In this document: piece by piece, positions 25,704 through 34,990 of the stretch
How the letters are laid out: every line of letters begins with the position of its first letter
How positions within the stretch are numbered: the stretch's first letter is position 1
NCBI RefSeq assembly: GCF_045866565.1
Contig: NZ_BAAFZV010000003.1
Coordinates: forward strand, 186,001 to 250,000
Direction: 5' to 3'
DNA: 64,000 nt
Source of the DNA: Cognatilysobacter claricitrinus
GTDB taxonomy: Bacteria > Pseudomonadota > Gammaproteobacteria > Xanthomonadales > Xanthomonadaceae
Translations under genes and position numbers: made by a program
The notes under the pieces: generated by a model
What the model saw: the letters and a program-made list of their open reading frames with translations, nothing else
The model's database searches: none
What the model was told of the DNA's origin: nothing

Positions 25704-26897
25704 ATGACTCGCTATCGGATCAGCGAAAGTGCGGAACACGGCGTCGAACGGGTCCACGCGTACCGGGACCTCGAAATCCACCACCCGAGCCAGCACGGTC
25801 ACCAGCCGGGTCGCTCGTACGCCACGGTGGACGGGCACCGCGAAGAGGTGCTGAAGGCGCGCACGTCGGACGGGCACCTGATGGTGTCCAAGGATTTCGT
25901 TCTCACGGACGAGCAGGGCCGGCGCAACATACCCGTGCCGTCGCCGGCCGCCGGTTATGTCGGAAAGGTGGACGCGCGTAACGGGCTCGTGTGCATCTTC
26001 GACCACAAGGGCGGCGAGCTCATCGCGCAGATACGGCATATGGATCTGGCGGGATCCGGGCTGCACGAAGGGCAGACCGTGGCCTACGGCCAGCCGCTGG
26101 GAACGCAGGGCGGCTACGGACATGGCAAATCCGACGCCTATGCAGTGCATACGCATATCGACTTCAACACGTCGCGCCTTGACGACTTCAAGCGCTACTT
26201 CACCGACATCGACCGCGGTGCGATCGAAATCGGCCGCATGCCTGCGCACCGCGCCGAGTCGTCGACACTGCGACCGGCTACTGCAGGCACGCATCACGGA
26301 GGTGCGCCATCGCACGCGGCGATCGGCCTTGCGCAGCGTACGTTGAACCATCTCGGCTACACCGGTGCCGACGGACGACCGCTCGCAGTGGACGGTGTCC
26401 TCGGCCCCAATTCGCGCCACGCCATCGAACAGTTCCAGCGCGATCACCACCTGCCGCGGTCCGGAGGACTCGACGACGCCACGGCGGCCCGCGTCACTGT
26501 CGAAGGACGCACGATGGCGAGCGACCAGCACCCGGCTCACGGCCTGTACCGGCAGTCGCTCGATGCGGTGATCGACTTGAACCGTCGCCACGGCGTTCCC
26601 GATGGCACCCACACCACGCGACTCGCCGCAGCCATCGCCGCCGACGCGTTGCAGCACCACATGTGCCGTATCGACCGCGTCGAACTCAGCGAAGACCGTC
26701 GATTCGCGCGCGGCGTGGAAGTCAGTGCGACGCGCGACGAGTCCGCACTCAATCGCACGACCGGAGCGATCGACGTCACGCGCGCGGTACAGTTGCCGCT
26801 CGCCACCAGCAGTGACGTGGCGTTGAATGCGCACCAGTCGAACGCAGCGCGACATACGCACGCCGAGCCCGCCATCACACGAGCGTCATTGCCGTAA
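25704..26897 (+). CDS. Putative X-T4SS antibacterial effector: M23-like endopeptidase with XVIPCD (X-Tfe)
   Basis: A 397-residue protein without a signal peptide; AGGGAAGGG precedes the ATG. Residues about 50-175 resemble an M23/LytM endopeptidase: DGHLMVSKDF (His58, Asp64), PSPAAGYVGKVD, LIAQIRHMDL, HEGQTVAYGQPLGTQGGYG and the HTHID zinc motif (His149, His151). A peptidoglycan-binding domain follows (about 205-265, DGVLGPNSRHAIEQFQRDH). The C-terminal XVIPCD (about 272-397) has HPAHGLYRQSLDAVIDLN, RLAAAIAADALQ, RIDRVELSEDRRFARGVEV and the glutamine-containing tail. It would cut peptide cross-links in rival cell walls. The lipoprotein gene before it is the probable immunity gene. Confidence 0.88.
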   Translation: MTRYRISESAEHGVERVHAYRDLEIHHPSQHGHQPGRSYATVDGHREEVLKARTSDGHLMVSKDFVLTDEQGRRNIPVPSPAAGYVGKVDARNGLVCIFDHKGGELIAQIRHMDLAGSGLHEGQTVAYGQPLGTQGGYGHGKSDAYAVHTHIDFNTSRLDDFKRYFTDIDRGAIEIGRMPAHRAESSTLRPATAGTHHGGAPSHAAIGLAQRTLNHLGYTGADGRPLAVDGVLGPNSRHAIEQFQRDHHLPRSGGLDDATAARVTVEGRTMASDQHPAHGLYRQSLDAVIDLNRRHGVPDGTHTTRLAAAIAADALQHHMCRIDRVELSEDRRFARGVEVSATRDESALNRTTGAIDVTRAVQLPLATSSDVALNAHQSNAARHTHAEPAITRASLP

Positions 26898-27031
26898 TCG
26901 ACATGCCATGCGCCTCGCGCGCGGCCCGGTAGAAATTCACCCCGCGTGCACTAAAAACCCCTGCCGTTCCGCAACGAGACAGGCGCGCTGCGTTACTCCT
27001 GCTTGCGTCACCACCGAAGCAGGAGGTCGCA

Positions 27032-27322
27032 ATGTCCACCGACGGCAAGACACCATTCGATCACGTCAACGACACCCTGACGCAGCTCAAGGAGATGCGT
27101 CATTACTCGAAGAACAACGTCGAGCGGCTCACCACGCAGTGGCTGCTGTTCGATAGCGAGCTCAAGAAGCTCAAGCACGCCGATCACATCGAGGACCTGA
27201 TGGTCCGCGCCGGCGAGCTGCACGAGGCGATGGAGGCGGAGATCGCCGAGCTCGAGGAACTCGCGGTATCGCTGAAGCCCGTCACTGACGACGCCGAGGG
27301 CGCCAACGGCACCATCCACTGA
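27032..27322 (+). CDS. Unrecognised 96-residue coiled-coil protein
   Basis: AGGAGG sits eight bases before the ATG and a strong terminator follows the stop, so this is a well-defined single-gene unit. The protein is soluble, helical and charged: VNDTLTQLKEMRHYSKNNVE, LLFDSELKKLKHADHIEDL, ELHEAMEAEIAELEELAVSL. It looks like a coiled coil. No enzymatic motif and no known family recognised. Confidence 0.65.
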   Translation: MSTDGKTPFDHVNDTLTQLKEMRHYSKNNVERLTTQWLLFDSELKKLKHADHIEDLMVRAGELHEAMEAEIAELEELAVSLKPVTDDAEGANGTIH

Positions 27323-27344
27323 CGCAGGCTGCTGCATGTCACAC

Positions 27345-27370
27345 AAAAGGCGCCGGCAACGGCGCCTTTT
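27345..27370 (+). terminator. Rho-independent terminator
   Basis: AAAAGGCGCC and GGCGCCTTTT form a perfect 10-bp stem with a six-base loop, 22 bases after the stop of the coiled-coil protein gene. Confidence 0.92.
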
Positions 27371-27595
27371 GCTTGCCCGCCGCGGCGTTTCGCCCCCGGT
27401 CCATGGCCCGCGGCCGCCCGCACCGGATGTTCAGGCCGGCCGCGAACCGTGCGCGTCATCGCTGACCGCCGCGTGGTCCGCACCGCAAGATCGGCTGGAA
27501 AGGCCGCCGGGGGGAGGGCCGACGCCAGCGCATTGACGGCGCCGGTACGGTGCTTGCTTACTCTCCGCTAGACCGGTGCCGTAACGGAGGAGCGG

Positions 27596-28075
27596 ATGGA
27601 GGTGGGGCGATTGCGCCGCGTGCCGGAGCCGGCCAGCGACGGGTTCACGCTCGTCGAGCTGGTGCTGGCGGTTGCGGTGCTCGTGATCCTGGCGACGATT
27701 GCCAATGCCGCGTACAGCGGGGTGATCGAGCGCGCGCGCGTCACGCACGCCATGAGCGATATCGCCGAGTTCCAGATGCGGATCGAGCGCTACCGCAGCG
27801 CCAACGGCGACTACCCCGACGAGCTGGACGCCGTGAATCGCGACGGTCGCGTCGACCCATGGGGCAATCCGTATTACTACACGCTGCTGGAAGGCGTTAA
27901 GGGCCACGGCACGGCGCGCAAGGACCACAAGTTGAACCCGCTCAATTCCGACTACGACCTGTTCAGCGCCGGGCGCGACGGCGTGTTCAAGACGCAGATC
28001 ACGCAGAAGGACAGCCTCGACGACGTCATCCGCGCGCGCACCGGGAGCTACATCGGCCTGGCCGAGGATTACTGA
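27596..28075 (+). CDS. Type II secretion/type IV pilus-like pseudopilin (GspG-like)
   Basis: A 159-residue protein with the prepilin signature SDGFTLVELVLAVAVLVILA: cleavage after glycine, N-methylated phenylalanine and glutamate at +5. The globular part has RIERYRSANGDYPDELDA and VDPWGNPYYYT, typical of major pseudopilins such as GspG. No other secretion-system gene is near. The next gene, encoding a GGDEF/EAL protein, starts six bases after the stop, so the two are almost certainly cotranscribed. Confidence 0.88.
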   Translation: MEVGRLRRVPEPASDGFTLVELVLAVAVLVILATIANAAYSGVIERARVTHAMSDIAEFQMRIERYRSANGDYPDELDAVNRDGRVDPWGNPYYYTLLEGVKGHGTARKDHKLNPLNSDYDLFSAGRDGVFKTQITQKDSLDDVIRARTGSYIGLAEDY

Positions 28076-28081
28076 CCGCCG

Positions 28082-30715
28082 ATGCCCGACCGGTCGGAAT
28101 TCCGCATCGAAGGCACGTGGCTGCGCAGCCGGCTGGCGCGGCGCATCTTCCTGATGTTCTGCGCAATGGCGTTCGTGCCGGCGGCGCTGGTGTTCGGGCT
28201 GACGTGGCGCCAGGCCGACCGCGCCATGGAGGCTTCCGAACAACGCAGCGCGCGCGCCGAGACGCGCTTCGTTGCGTTCACCATGCTCAGCCGTCTGCAG
28301 AGCGCCGAGGCACTGCTCTCGCGCATCGCGGAGTCGAATGCGACAGCCGTGTCCGGCGGTTCGGGCGTGTTCGATGCCGTCGTGCACCGGCCGCTGGACA
28401 GCAGCGTCGCCGCATCGGCGCTACCGCGGCTGCGCATTTCCGCGGCCGGCGAATCGCACGACATGCGGGTCGTCCTGCTGACAACGCGGCGCCAGCCGGA
28501 CGGCGCCGCATCCGTCTACGCCGGCGTGCTGTCGCCGCACTACCTCTGGCATCCGGACGACGATGTCGTGGACGGCACGCGGGTGTGTGTACGTTCCGGC
28601 ACGCACAAGCTCGGTTGCGAAGGCAGCGTTGCGCAGGGTGTACGCCTGGTACACGACGCGTGGGACCTCGATCTGCGCACCGAATTCGACGCCGCCGCAT
28701 GGCGCTTCGACCTCGAGCGTGGGCCGGCATCGGCGCGCGGTCCGCAAGTGCAATGGTTCGCGCTGCTCGCCGCCGGCGTGTTGCTGATGGCGATGCTGAT
28801 GAGCTTGGTGCAGATCCGCCGCACCCTGGTGCCACTGGAGCGGCTGATGGATCGCATCCGCACCTTCTCCGGCTCGCGCGCCAAGGCGACATCGCAGCGC
28901 GCACCCGACGAACTCGCCGCCCTGTCGTCGACGTTCGACGACATGCAGCAGCGCATCGGCGGGCAACTCGCGCGCTTGCGGGGCTTGTCGTCAGTCGATG
29001 CCGGGATCGTGTCGCGCGACTCGCTCGATGCCATCCTCGGGCGCGTCGCGTCGCAGTTGCGCGCATTGCCGGGCATCGCCGACGCCGCGATCGCCATCGA
29101 GCTCACCGTCAACGGTGCGCGCGAGGTGCATCCAGCCGACGCAGCGCGCGGCGCACTCGACTGCGACGCCGCATTGCGTCTGCTCGATTCGACGACAGGC
29201 GATTCCGTCGACGGCCACTGGCTGCGTATTCCGGATGCAGATCGCGCGACCAGCGTCGGCGCGCCTTCGTATCGGCTGTCGATCGGCCAGCAGAACGAGC
29301 CACAGGCATGGGTGCTGCTCGTCGCGCAGCACGCGACACAGCTCGATCAGGAAACACTCGACGCCGCGCGCCAGTTGGCTGATCGCGTCGCCATCGCGCT
29401 CGCCTTGGACGCGCGCGAACGTCGGCTGGTGCACCAGTCGCGTCACGATGAATTGACCGGCCTGCCGAACCGGCGCGCCGCGATCGAAGCGCTGGATGCG
29501 GCGATCGCCACGTCGACGGGATCGTTCGCCGTCGTCTTCATGGATCTCGACCGGTTCAAGTCCGTCAACGACGGGCTGGGCCACGCGCTCGGTGACGGCC
29601 TGCTGGTGGAAGTCGCCGGGCGTCTGCGCGGCGCATTGCCCCTGAACGACGTCGTCGCGCGATTCGGTGGCGACGAATTCGTCTTGCTGCTGCACGACGT
29701 TGCGCGCCCGGACGAGCTCGACGTCATCCGCGCACGCATCGACGACGCGCTCGCCGTGCCGCTGGTGATCGACGGCCACGTCATGGCGATCCGCTACAGC
29801 GCCGGCTTCGCATTCCATCCTGCCGATGGCACGAGTGCGCATGACCTCGTGCGCAAGGCCGACGTGGCGATGTACCAGGCCAAGCAGGACGGCGGCGGAC
29901 GTTTCGCGGCGTACTCGCCGGGGATGAATGAAGCGGCGCGCGATGAAGTCGAACTCGTCGCCGCGATGCGCGGGGCGCTGGCCGCCAACGCGCTGGACGT
30001 CCACTACCAGCCCCGCATCGATGCGCGCTCCGGCGCGTGGGCGGGTATGGAGGCGCTGGTGCGGTGGCACCACCCGGCCCGCGGCTGGATTCCACCATCG
30101 CGATTCGTGCCATTGGCGGAGCGACACGGGCTGATCGATGCGCTGGGCGCGTTCGTGACGCGCGCGACGTGCACGAACATCGTCTCGTGGCGCGCGTTGG
30201 GGCTCGAGCCGGGACGCGTGGCGATCAATGTGTCGAGCGAACAGCTGCGCACGGGCGCGTTGATCGACGACATCGGGCGCGTGCTGCTCGACACCGGCGC
30301 GCAATGGTCGGACCTGGAAATCGAGATCACCGAATCGCTGCTCATCAGCGACGCCGAAACCAGCGCACGCCAGCTGCAGACGTTGCGTGACCTCGGTACG
30401 TCGGTCGCCATCGACGATTTCGGCACCGGTTACAGCTCGCTCGCCTACGTCGCGCGACTGCCGCTGGACACGATCAAGATCGACCGGTCGTTTGTGGTCG
30501 CGCTGGACCAGCCGGCGACAGCGTCGGTGGTGAAGTCGATCCTCGCGCTGGCGTCGACGCTCGGCAAGGACGTGATCACCGAAGGCGTTGAAACCGAATC
30601 GCAACTGAGTCTGCTGCGGTCCTGGGGCTGCGACGTGTTCCAGGGCTATCTGTTCCATCGGCCGATGCCGGCGATCGACATTCAGCGGCTGCTCGAAGCC
30701 GCGTCTGTCGCCTGA
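28082..30715 (+). CDS. Membrane-bound GGDEF/EAL protein (bifunctional diguanylate cyclase/phosphodiesterase)
   Basis: An 877-residue inner-membrane protein. One membrane segment near 20-42 and another near 222-245 flank a periplasmic sensor. A HAMP-like segment (RRTLVPLERLMDRIRTF), a GAF-like region (about 315-450), GGDEF (RFGGDEFVLLLHD, motif at about 529-533) and EAL follow. EAL residues look intact: MEALVRWHHP, VAINVSSEQL, IEITESLL, IDDFGTGYSSLAY, IKIDRSFV, ITEGVETESQ and FQGYLF. GGDEF is also intact, but the RxxD inhibitory site usually found just before it is not visible, so feedback inhibition by c-di-GMP may be lost. It is cotranscribed with a pseudopilin gene. Confidence 0.93.
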   Translation: MPDRSEFRIEGTWLRSRLARRIFLMFCAMAFVPAALVFGLTWRQADRAMEASEQRSARAETRFVAFTMLSRLQSAEALLSRIAESNATAVSGGSGVFDAVVHRPLDSSVAASALPRLRISAAGESHDMRVVLLTTRRQPDGAASVYAGVLSPHYLWHPDDDVVDGTRVCVRSGTHKLGCEGSVAQGVRLVHDAWDLDLRTEFDAAAWRFDLERGPASARGPQVQWFALLAAGVLLMAMLMSLVQIRRTLVPLERLMDRIRTFSGSRAKATSQRAPDELAALSSTFDDMQQRIGGQLARLRGLSSVDAGIVSRDSLDAILGRVASQLRALPGIADAAIAIELTVNGAREVHPADAARGALDCDAALRLLDSTTGDSVDGHWLRIPDADRATSVGAPSYRLSIGQQNEPQAWVLLVAQHATQLDQETLDAARQLADRVAIALALDARERRLVHQSRHDELTGLPNRRAAIEALDAAIATSTGSFAVVFMDLDRFKSVNDGLGHALGDGLLVEVAGRLRGALPLNDVVARFGGDEFVLLLHDVARPDELDVIRARIDDALAVPLVIDGHVMAIRYSAGFAFHPADGTSAHDLVRKADVAMYQAKQDGGGRFAAYSPGMNEAARDEVELVAAMRGALAANALDVHYQPRIDARSGAWAGMEALVRWHHPARGWIPPSRFVPLAERHGLIDALGAFVTRATCTNIVSWRALGLEPGRVAINVSSEQLRTGALIDDIGRVLLDTGAQWSDLEIEITESLLISDAETSARQLQTLRDLGTSVAIDDFGTGYSSLAYVARLPLDTIKIDRSFVVALDQPATASVVKSILALASTLGKDVITEGVETESQLSLLRSWGCDVFQGYLFHRPMPAIDIQRLLEAASVA

Positions 30716-30933
30716 GCCGGTTCACCCGCGGCGTCGGTCGACAGGCGGGGCCTGCGGCGGCGTCACCGGGTGCAAGCCCCCTTCATCGTCCGCAGTCACG
30801 CCTTCGTCGATGTTTACGTCGGCGGATGCCACGCACCGGCCGGCAGTGCGCAACTCGAATGTTGCGGCGTCGAACGGGGAGGCTGCGGAATTGACGCGAC
30901 ATCCGGTGTGCCGCGACCGTCAGGAATCCAATC

Positions 30934-31599
30934 ATGAGCACCTCAAACCCCGTTCCGATCCGCATCGACTTCGTCTCCGACGTCGTCTGCCCGTGGTGCG
31001 CGATCGGACTCGCGGCGCTCGAGCAGGCGATTGCGCGGGTCGGTGACGACGTCGACATCGATCTGCACGTGCAGCCCTTCGAATTGAATCCGGACATGGC
31101 GCCGGAGGGCGAGGACATCGGCGAGCACCTGCGTCGCAAGTACGGGATGTCCGACGCGCAGCTGGAGCAGAATCGCGAGGCCATCCGCGAGCGCGGCGCC
31201 GCGTTGGGTTTCACGTTTACCACCGGCGCTCGAACGCGTACGTACAACACGTTCGACGCGCATCGCCTGCTGCACTGGGCGGCGACCGAAGGCCTGCAGC
31301 TGCCCCTGAAGCACGCCCTGCTGCGTGCCTATTTCACCGACGGCGAGGATGTAAGCGACGCCGCCACGCTCGTGCGCATCGCCAGCGAAGTCGGCCTGCC
31401 CGCCGAGCGCGCGGCTGAGATCCTGGCGTCCGATGAATACGTCGACGACGTTCGCGCGGACGAACAGACCTTCCTGCGCGCGGGCATCCACTCGGTGCCG
31501 GCGCTCATGTTCGACCGTGAATACCTGGTGTCCGGTGGCCAGCCCGTCGACGTGTTCGAGGGCGTTCTGCGACAGATCGCGGGGAAGCGGCGCGAGTGA
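30934..31599 (+). CDS. DsbA family oxidoreductase (FrnE-like)
   Basis: A 221-residue cytoplasmic thioredoxin-fold protein. The start is IRIDFVSDVVCPWCAIGL, with a CPWC active site near residue 20. The cis-proline loop is GIHSVPALMFD near 190. The helical insert and the TRTYNTFDAHRLLHWA segment match the FrnE/2-hydroxychromene isomerase-like branch of the family. No signal peptide, so it works in the cytoplasm. It is monocistronic. Confidence 0.92.
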   Translation: MSTSNPVPIRIDFVSDVVCPWCAIGLAALEQAIARVGDDVDIDLHVQPFELNPDMAPEGEDIGEHLRRKYGMSDAQLEQNREAIRERGAALGFTFTTGARTRTYNTFDAHRLLHWAATEGLQLPLKHALLRAYFTDGEDVSDAATLVRIASEVGLPAERAAEILASDEYVDDVRADEQTFLRAGIHSVPALMFDREYLVSGGQPVDVFEGVLRQIAGKRRE

Positions 31600-31747
31600 C
31601 GGCAGGTTTTCGTTGGCGGTATCGACGCCGCTGCAGGCGCTTGGCGTCGCTGCCACGGTGCAGCCGCCAACCGCGACTAGAATGGCCGGAGCCCCGTCGC
31701 CGTTGCAGCGCGTGGGGTTAATTCAACTGGACCTGGGGAGGTCATCC

Positions 31748-32191
31748 GTGCGTCGCATGTCTTTGGTGGTTCTGCTTGCTGGCGCTGTGGCGTCACCGTG
31801 TTTCGCCCAGTCGCGCCCGATGACGCCCGACGAGAAGGACTTCCTGACCTATCTCCAGAGCGTCAGCGCGCCGGTGATGCACGAGGTGTGCGCGCCGCTG
31901 TACACGTCGATCGCCGGGACGCACGAGAAGATCGACGCCTGGGCGCAACAGAATGCCGACGCGATCGCGCACGGTCGCGAAGTGCAGACGGCGCGCCTGC
32001 AGAGCGGCGAGACGATCGACACGTACGAGGCCGGCGTTCGCAAGCATCTCAAGGCGATGATGGTCGCGGCACCGATGGACAAGATGTCGAGCCAGTGCGT
32101 CATGTTCATGCTGATGGCGACGCCGAGGAAGGTCGACGCGGCGAGCCCGGCACCCGCAGCTGCGGCACCCGCCGCGTCGCCGCAGTCGTGA
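31748..32191 (+). CDS. Exported small protein of unknown function
   Basis: A 147-residue product. The GTG at 31748 is chosen because GGGGAGGT lies five bases before it; the ATG at 31757 would be 14 bases away. LVVLLAGAVASPCFA is the signal peptide. The mature part (MTPDEKDFLTYLQSVSAPVM, EKIDAWAQQNADAIAHGREV, GVRKHLKAMMVAAP) is helical, with two cysteines and an Ala/Pro tail. No family recognised. TAGAAT near 31677 may be its -10 box. It precedes a DUF2058 gene by 25 bases. Confidence 0.68.
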   Translation: MRRMSLVVLLAGAVASPCFAQSRPMTPDEKDFLTYLQSVSAPVMHEVCAPLYTSIAGTHEKIDAWAQQNADAIAHGREVQTARLQSGETIDTYEAGVRKHLKAMMVAAPMDKMSSQCVMFMLMATPRKVDAASPAPAAAAPAASPQS

Positions 32192-32216
32192 TCGTGTCGG
32201 CGTAACGGAAACGTAC

Positions 32217-32774
32217 ATGGCGCGCACTCGCAATCCGCTGCAGGACCAGTTGCTCAAGGCCGGCCTGGTCAAGAAATCCCAGGTCGACCAGGCGGCGCGC
32301 GAGCAGGCCAGGCAGCGGCAGGGCAAGGCGCCGCCGTCGCCGAACACGCAACAGGTCGAAGCGGAACGCGCACGCGCCGAACGCGTGGAGCGCGATCGCG
32401 CGCTTGCGGCCGAGCGCAATGCGCAGGCGCGTGCACACGAGCAGCGCGCGCAGGCGCGGCAGATCATCGATACGCAGCGTGTGCTGGCGAAAGGCGACAT
32501 CGACTATCGCTTCGCCGACGGCGACGCCATCCGCTCGGTGCTGGTCGACGCGGCGTCGCGCGCGCAACTCGCCAGCGGCGCGCTGGTGATCGCGCGCCTG
32601 GATGACGGCTACGCCCTCCTGCCCCGTACTGCAGCGGAAAAGGTGAATGCGCGAGACTCGTCGATGATCGTGCTCGACCATGCCGCGGCGTCCGCGTCCG
32701 CGAGCGCGACGCCGGCCTCCGACGATGACGCGTACTACGCGCAGTTCGAGGTGCCGGACGATCTGATCTGGTAG
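32217..32774 (+). CDS. DUF2058 (YaiL-like) family protein
   Basis: A 185-residue cytoplasmic protein. MARTRNPLQDQLLKAGLVKK is the family's hallmark start. It is followed by a long charged helix rich in Arg, Ala and Gln, then DIDYRFADGDAIRSVLVD and LVIARLDDGYALLPRTAAEK. The C-terminus is acidic (YYAQFEVPDDLIW). The family has been suggested to bind nucleoprotein or ribosomes but has no firm function. Probably cotranscribed with the exported protein gene before it. Confidence 0.9.
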   Translation: MARTRNPLQDQLLKAGLVKKSQVDQAAREQARQRQGKAPPSPNTQQVEAERARAERVERDRALAAERNAQARAHEQRAQARQIIDTQRVLAKGDIDYRFADGDAIRSVLVDAASRAQLASGALVIARLDDGYALLPRTAAEKVNARDSSMIVLDHAAASASASATPASDDDAYYAQFEVPDDLIW

Positions 32775-32825
32775 TCGGGATTGCCAGCCCGCCGCACCAT
32801 CGGCAGCGGTCTCGGCATTCGAATC

Positions 32826-34214
32826 TCAGCGTGTCGGGCGCGTAGTCACCGTGACAACGTCGGCGGCGACATCGGCGTCGGCGATCGGCTCGCGACCGGC
32901 AACATGGCGCGTGTAGAGGATGTCCCAGTCCTCGCCCGGCACGATCGACCGCAGGGCCGCGCGGATGTCCTGCCATGCGTACGCCCGCGTGCCGTGGTCG
33001 GTGGACCGCCATAGCGTCGAAAAGACGTCGTCGAGCGCGTGCTTTCCACCCGTGGCACGCCGGATCCGTGCATCCCAGTCCAGTGCCACGAGCGCGCCGC
33101 CGCTGTAGAGCGGCGGGCCCTTGTGTGTTCCCGGCGCGTCCAGCGGGGTTTGCAGGCGCCGGGCGGCGTCCACGTGCGCGGCGACTTTCGCGCGGAACTG
33201 CGCGTCGGTCAGCAGATGGGCATCGAACAGCGTGGTGTTCGCGGTGTAGTCGGTGAAGCCTTCCTGGAACCACTGTGTCGCCGCGTAGTCGCTGCCACGC
33301 AGCCGCCAGCCGTTCCAGTAATGGAAGAGTTCGTGCGCGATCGTGTTCTGCCAGACCGCACGCGTTGCGATGTCGCCTGGCGTCGTCGTGTTCAACGCGA
33401 AGCTTGCGCGGAACGATTCACCGCCGGTGTCGGCCTGCGGTAGCAGCACGACAAGATAGTCCTGCACGTGCGGTGTCGGCATCGACGCGATGTAGCGTGG
33501 CAGCGCCGCGCGTATGACGTGCGACACGTCGGCGCGTCTCGCGCGCCACGCACCGAATGCCAGCGTGCTTACGCGGAAGCCGCCGGCGGCCTGCGTGTCC
33601 GGTTGCATGCGGGTGATCGCGAACAGGTTGTCCACCAGGTCATCTGCCGACTCCGCGCGAAATCGCGACGTTCCGCCATCGCGATTCCACGGCGTTACCG
33701 CGCGCCAGCCGCGAGGTACCGCGAACGCGACGCGTGCGGCCTGCATCGCCTGCGTCGTGATGAACAGCGAGCGCCCGGTTGCGACGAACGTGTCGGCGTC
33801 GGCGAACGCGGACTCGCGCGGCGCCGGCCAGTGCTGCGCGGCAAGCACCGCGTAGTCGACGTCGTATTCGACGCGCAACGGGCCAGTGCAGCCCGCTTCG
33901 AGGCGCCAGCCATCGCTCCCGGCCGATGTCGCCGTGCAGGCACTGCCGCGCGAACCGGTCACGCGAAGCGCGGAGACCAGCGAGGGCCAACTTCCGGTCG
34001 CGACCGGTTCCGCATCGGCCGGCCACGACTGCGCCATGCGCAGCCGGTCGTCGCGAAGCGGCAGGTCGGCGGTGACGTGCAGTCGCATCGGCGAGGTGTG
34101 GACGACGCGGACCGAATAGCGGGCGTCGGCGTTGGTTGCCGTCCCATCACTGCCGTGCGCAGCGGTCGCAATCGACGCCAGAACGATCAACGCAAGCGGG
34201 GAACGTACGCGCAT
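32826..34214 (-). CDS. M61-like metallopeptidase, exported
   Basis: A 462-residue product from 34214; GGGAG precedes the ATG and MRVRSPLALIVLASIATAAHG is the signal peptide. The zinc motif is IAHELFHYWNGWRL, with the downstream glutamate in FQEGFTDYTA, the pattern of M61 glycyl aminopeptidases (gluzincins). YSGGALVALDWDARIR and an N-terminal beta-rich domain also fit. No PDZ domain can be made out. It converges on the DUF2058 gene and diverges from yaeQ. Confidence 0.88.
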   Translation of the reverse strand: MRVRSPLALIVLASIATAAHGSDGTATNADARYSVRVVHTSPMRLHVTADLPLRDDRLRMAQSWPADAEPVATGSWPSLVSALRVTGSRGSACTATSAGSDGWRLEAGCTGPLRVEYDVDYAVLAAQHWPAPRESAFADADTFVATGRSLFITTQAMQAARVAFAVPRGWRAVTPWNRDGGTSRFRAESADDLVDNLFAITRMQPDTQAAGGFRVSTLAFGAWRARRADVSHVIRAALPRYIASMPTPHVQDYLVVLLPQADTGGESFRASFALNTTTPGDIATRAVWQNTIAHELFHYWNGWRLRGSDYAATQWFQEGFTDYTANTTLFDAHLLTDAQFRAKVAAHVDAARRLQTPLDAPGTHKGPPLYSGGALVALDWDARIRRATGGKHALDDVFSTLWRSTDHGTRAYAWQDIRAALRSIVPGEDWDILYTRHVAGREPIADADVAADVVTVTTRPTR

Positions 34215-34397
34215 CGCCAACTCCCGAGGGCCGACGTCAGCATGCATCAATCGCGGCCGCGGCGAGAGCGCCGTGCCGCGTTTCCGGTGCACGGGCGCAT
34301 CGGGCCGCGCCCAGCTCCGGACGAGCGCACGGCCACGGCGGCCGGCGTGACCTAGAATGCCCGCCCGTCTCCACCCGGCCTCGCAGCCAGGATTTCC

Positions 34398-34955
34398 ATG
34401 GCACCCAAGGCCACCGTCGTCAAAGCCGAGTTGCAGGTCAGCGACATGGACCGGCACTACTACGCGTCGCACAACCTCACGCTGGCGAAGCACCCGTCGG
34501 AGACCGAAGAGCGGTTGATGGTGCGGCTGCTGGCGTTCGCGCTGTATGCCGACGAGCGCCTGGAGTTCGGTCGCGGCCTGAGCGACGAGGACGAGCCGGC
34601 GCTATGGCGTCGCGATTACACGGGCGAGATCGAGCAGTGGATCGAACTCGGCCAGCCCGACGAGTCGCGCATCCGCAAGGCCAGCGGCCGTGCGCAGCAG
34701 GTGGTCGTCGTGAACTACGGCGGACGCGCGGCCGACGTGTGGTGGACCAAGAACGCGCCGACGCTGACGCGGCTGAAGAACCTCACGGTGATCGACATCG
34801 ACACCGACGGCGTTGAAGCGATCACCGCGCTGTTCGACCGCGGCATGCGCGTTACCGCGATGATCCAGGACGGCGAACTGCAGCTGATGGACACCACGCG
34901 AACCGTCGCGTTGCGTCCGACGGTGCGCATGGGGACGCCGCTCGGCGCGAACTGA
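34398..34955 (+). CDS. yaeQ: YaeQ family protein
   Basis: A 185-residue cytoplasmic protein typical of YaeQ, which has a PD-(D/E)xK nuclease-like fold. Features are ATVVKAELQVSDMDRHYYA, LTLAKHPSETEERLMVRLLA, GRGLSDEDEPALWRRDYTGE, WIELGQPDESRIRKASGRA and VVVVNYGGRA. Length and order match the E. coli protein. The biological role is unclear; it was once reported as a suppressor of haemolysin-expression defects. A TAGAAT -10-like box lies near 34352. Confidence 0.93.
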   Translation: MAPKATVVKAELQVSDMDRHYYASHNLTLAKHPSETEERLMVRLLAFALYADERLEFGRGLSDEDEPALWRRDYTGEIEQWIELGQPDESRIRKASGRAQQVVVVNYGGRAADVWWTKNAPTLTRLKNLTVIDIDTDGVEAITALFDRGMRVTAMIQDGELQLMDTTRTVALRPTVRMGTPLGAN

Positions 34956-34990
34956 CGTCGCGCGTCGTTCGCGCGCGTCACGGGCCATCG

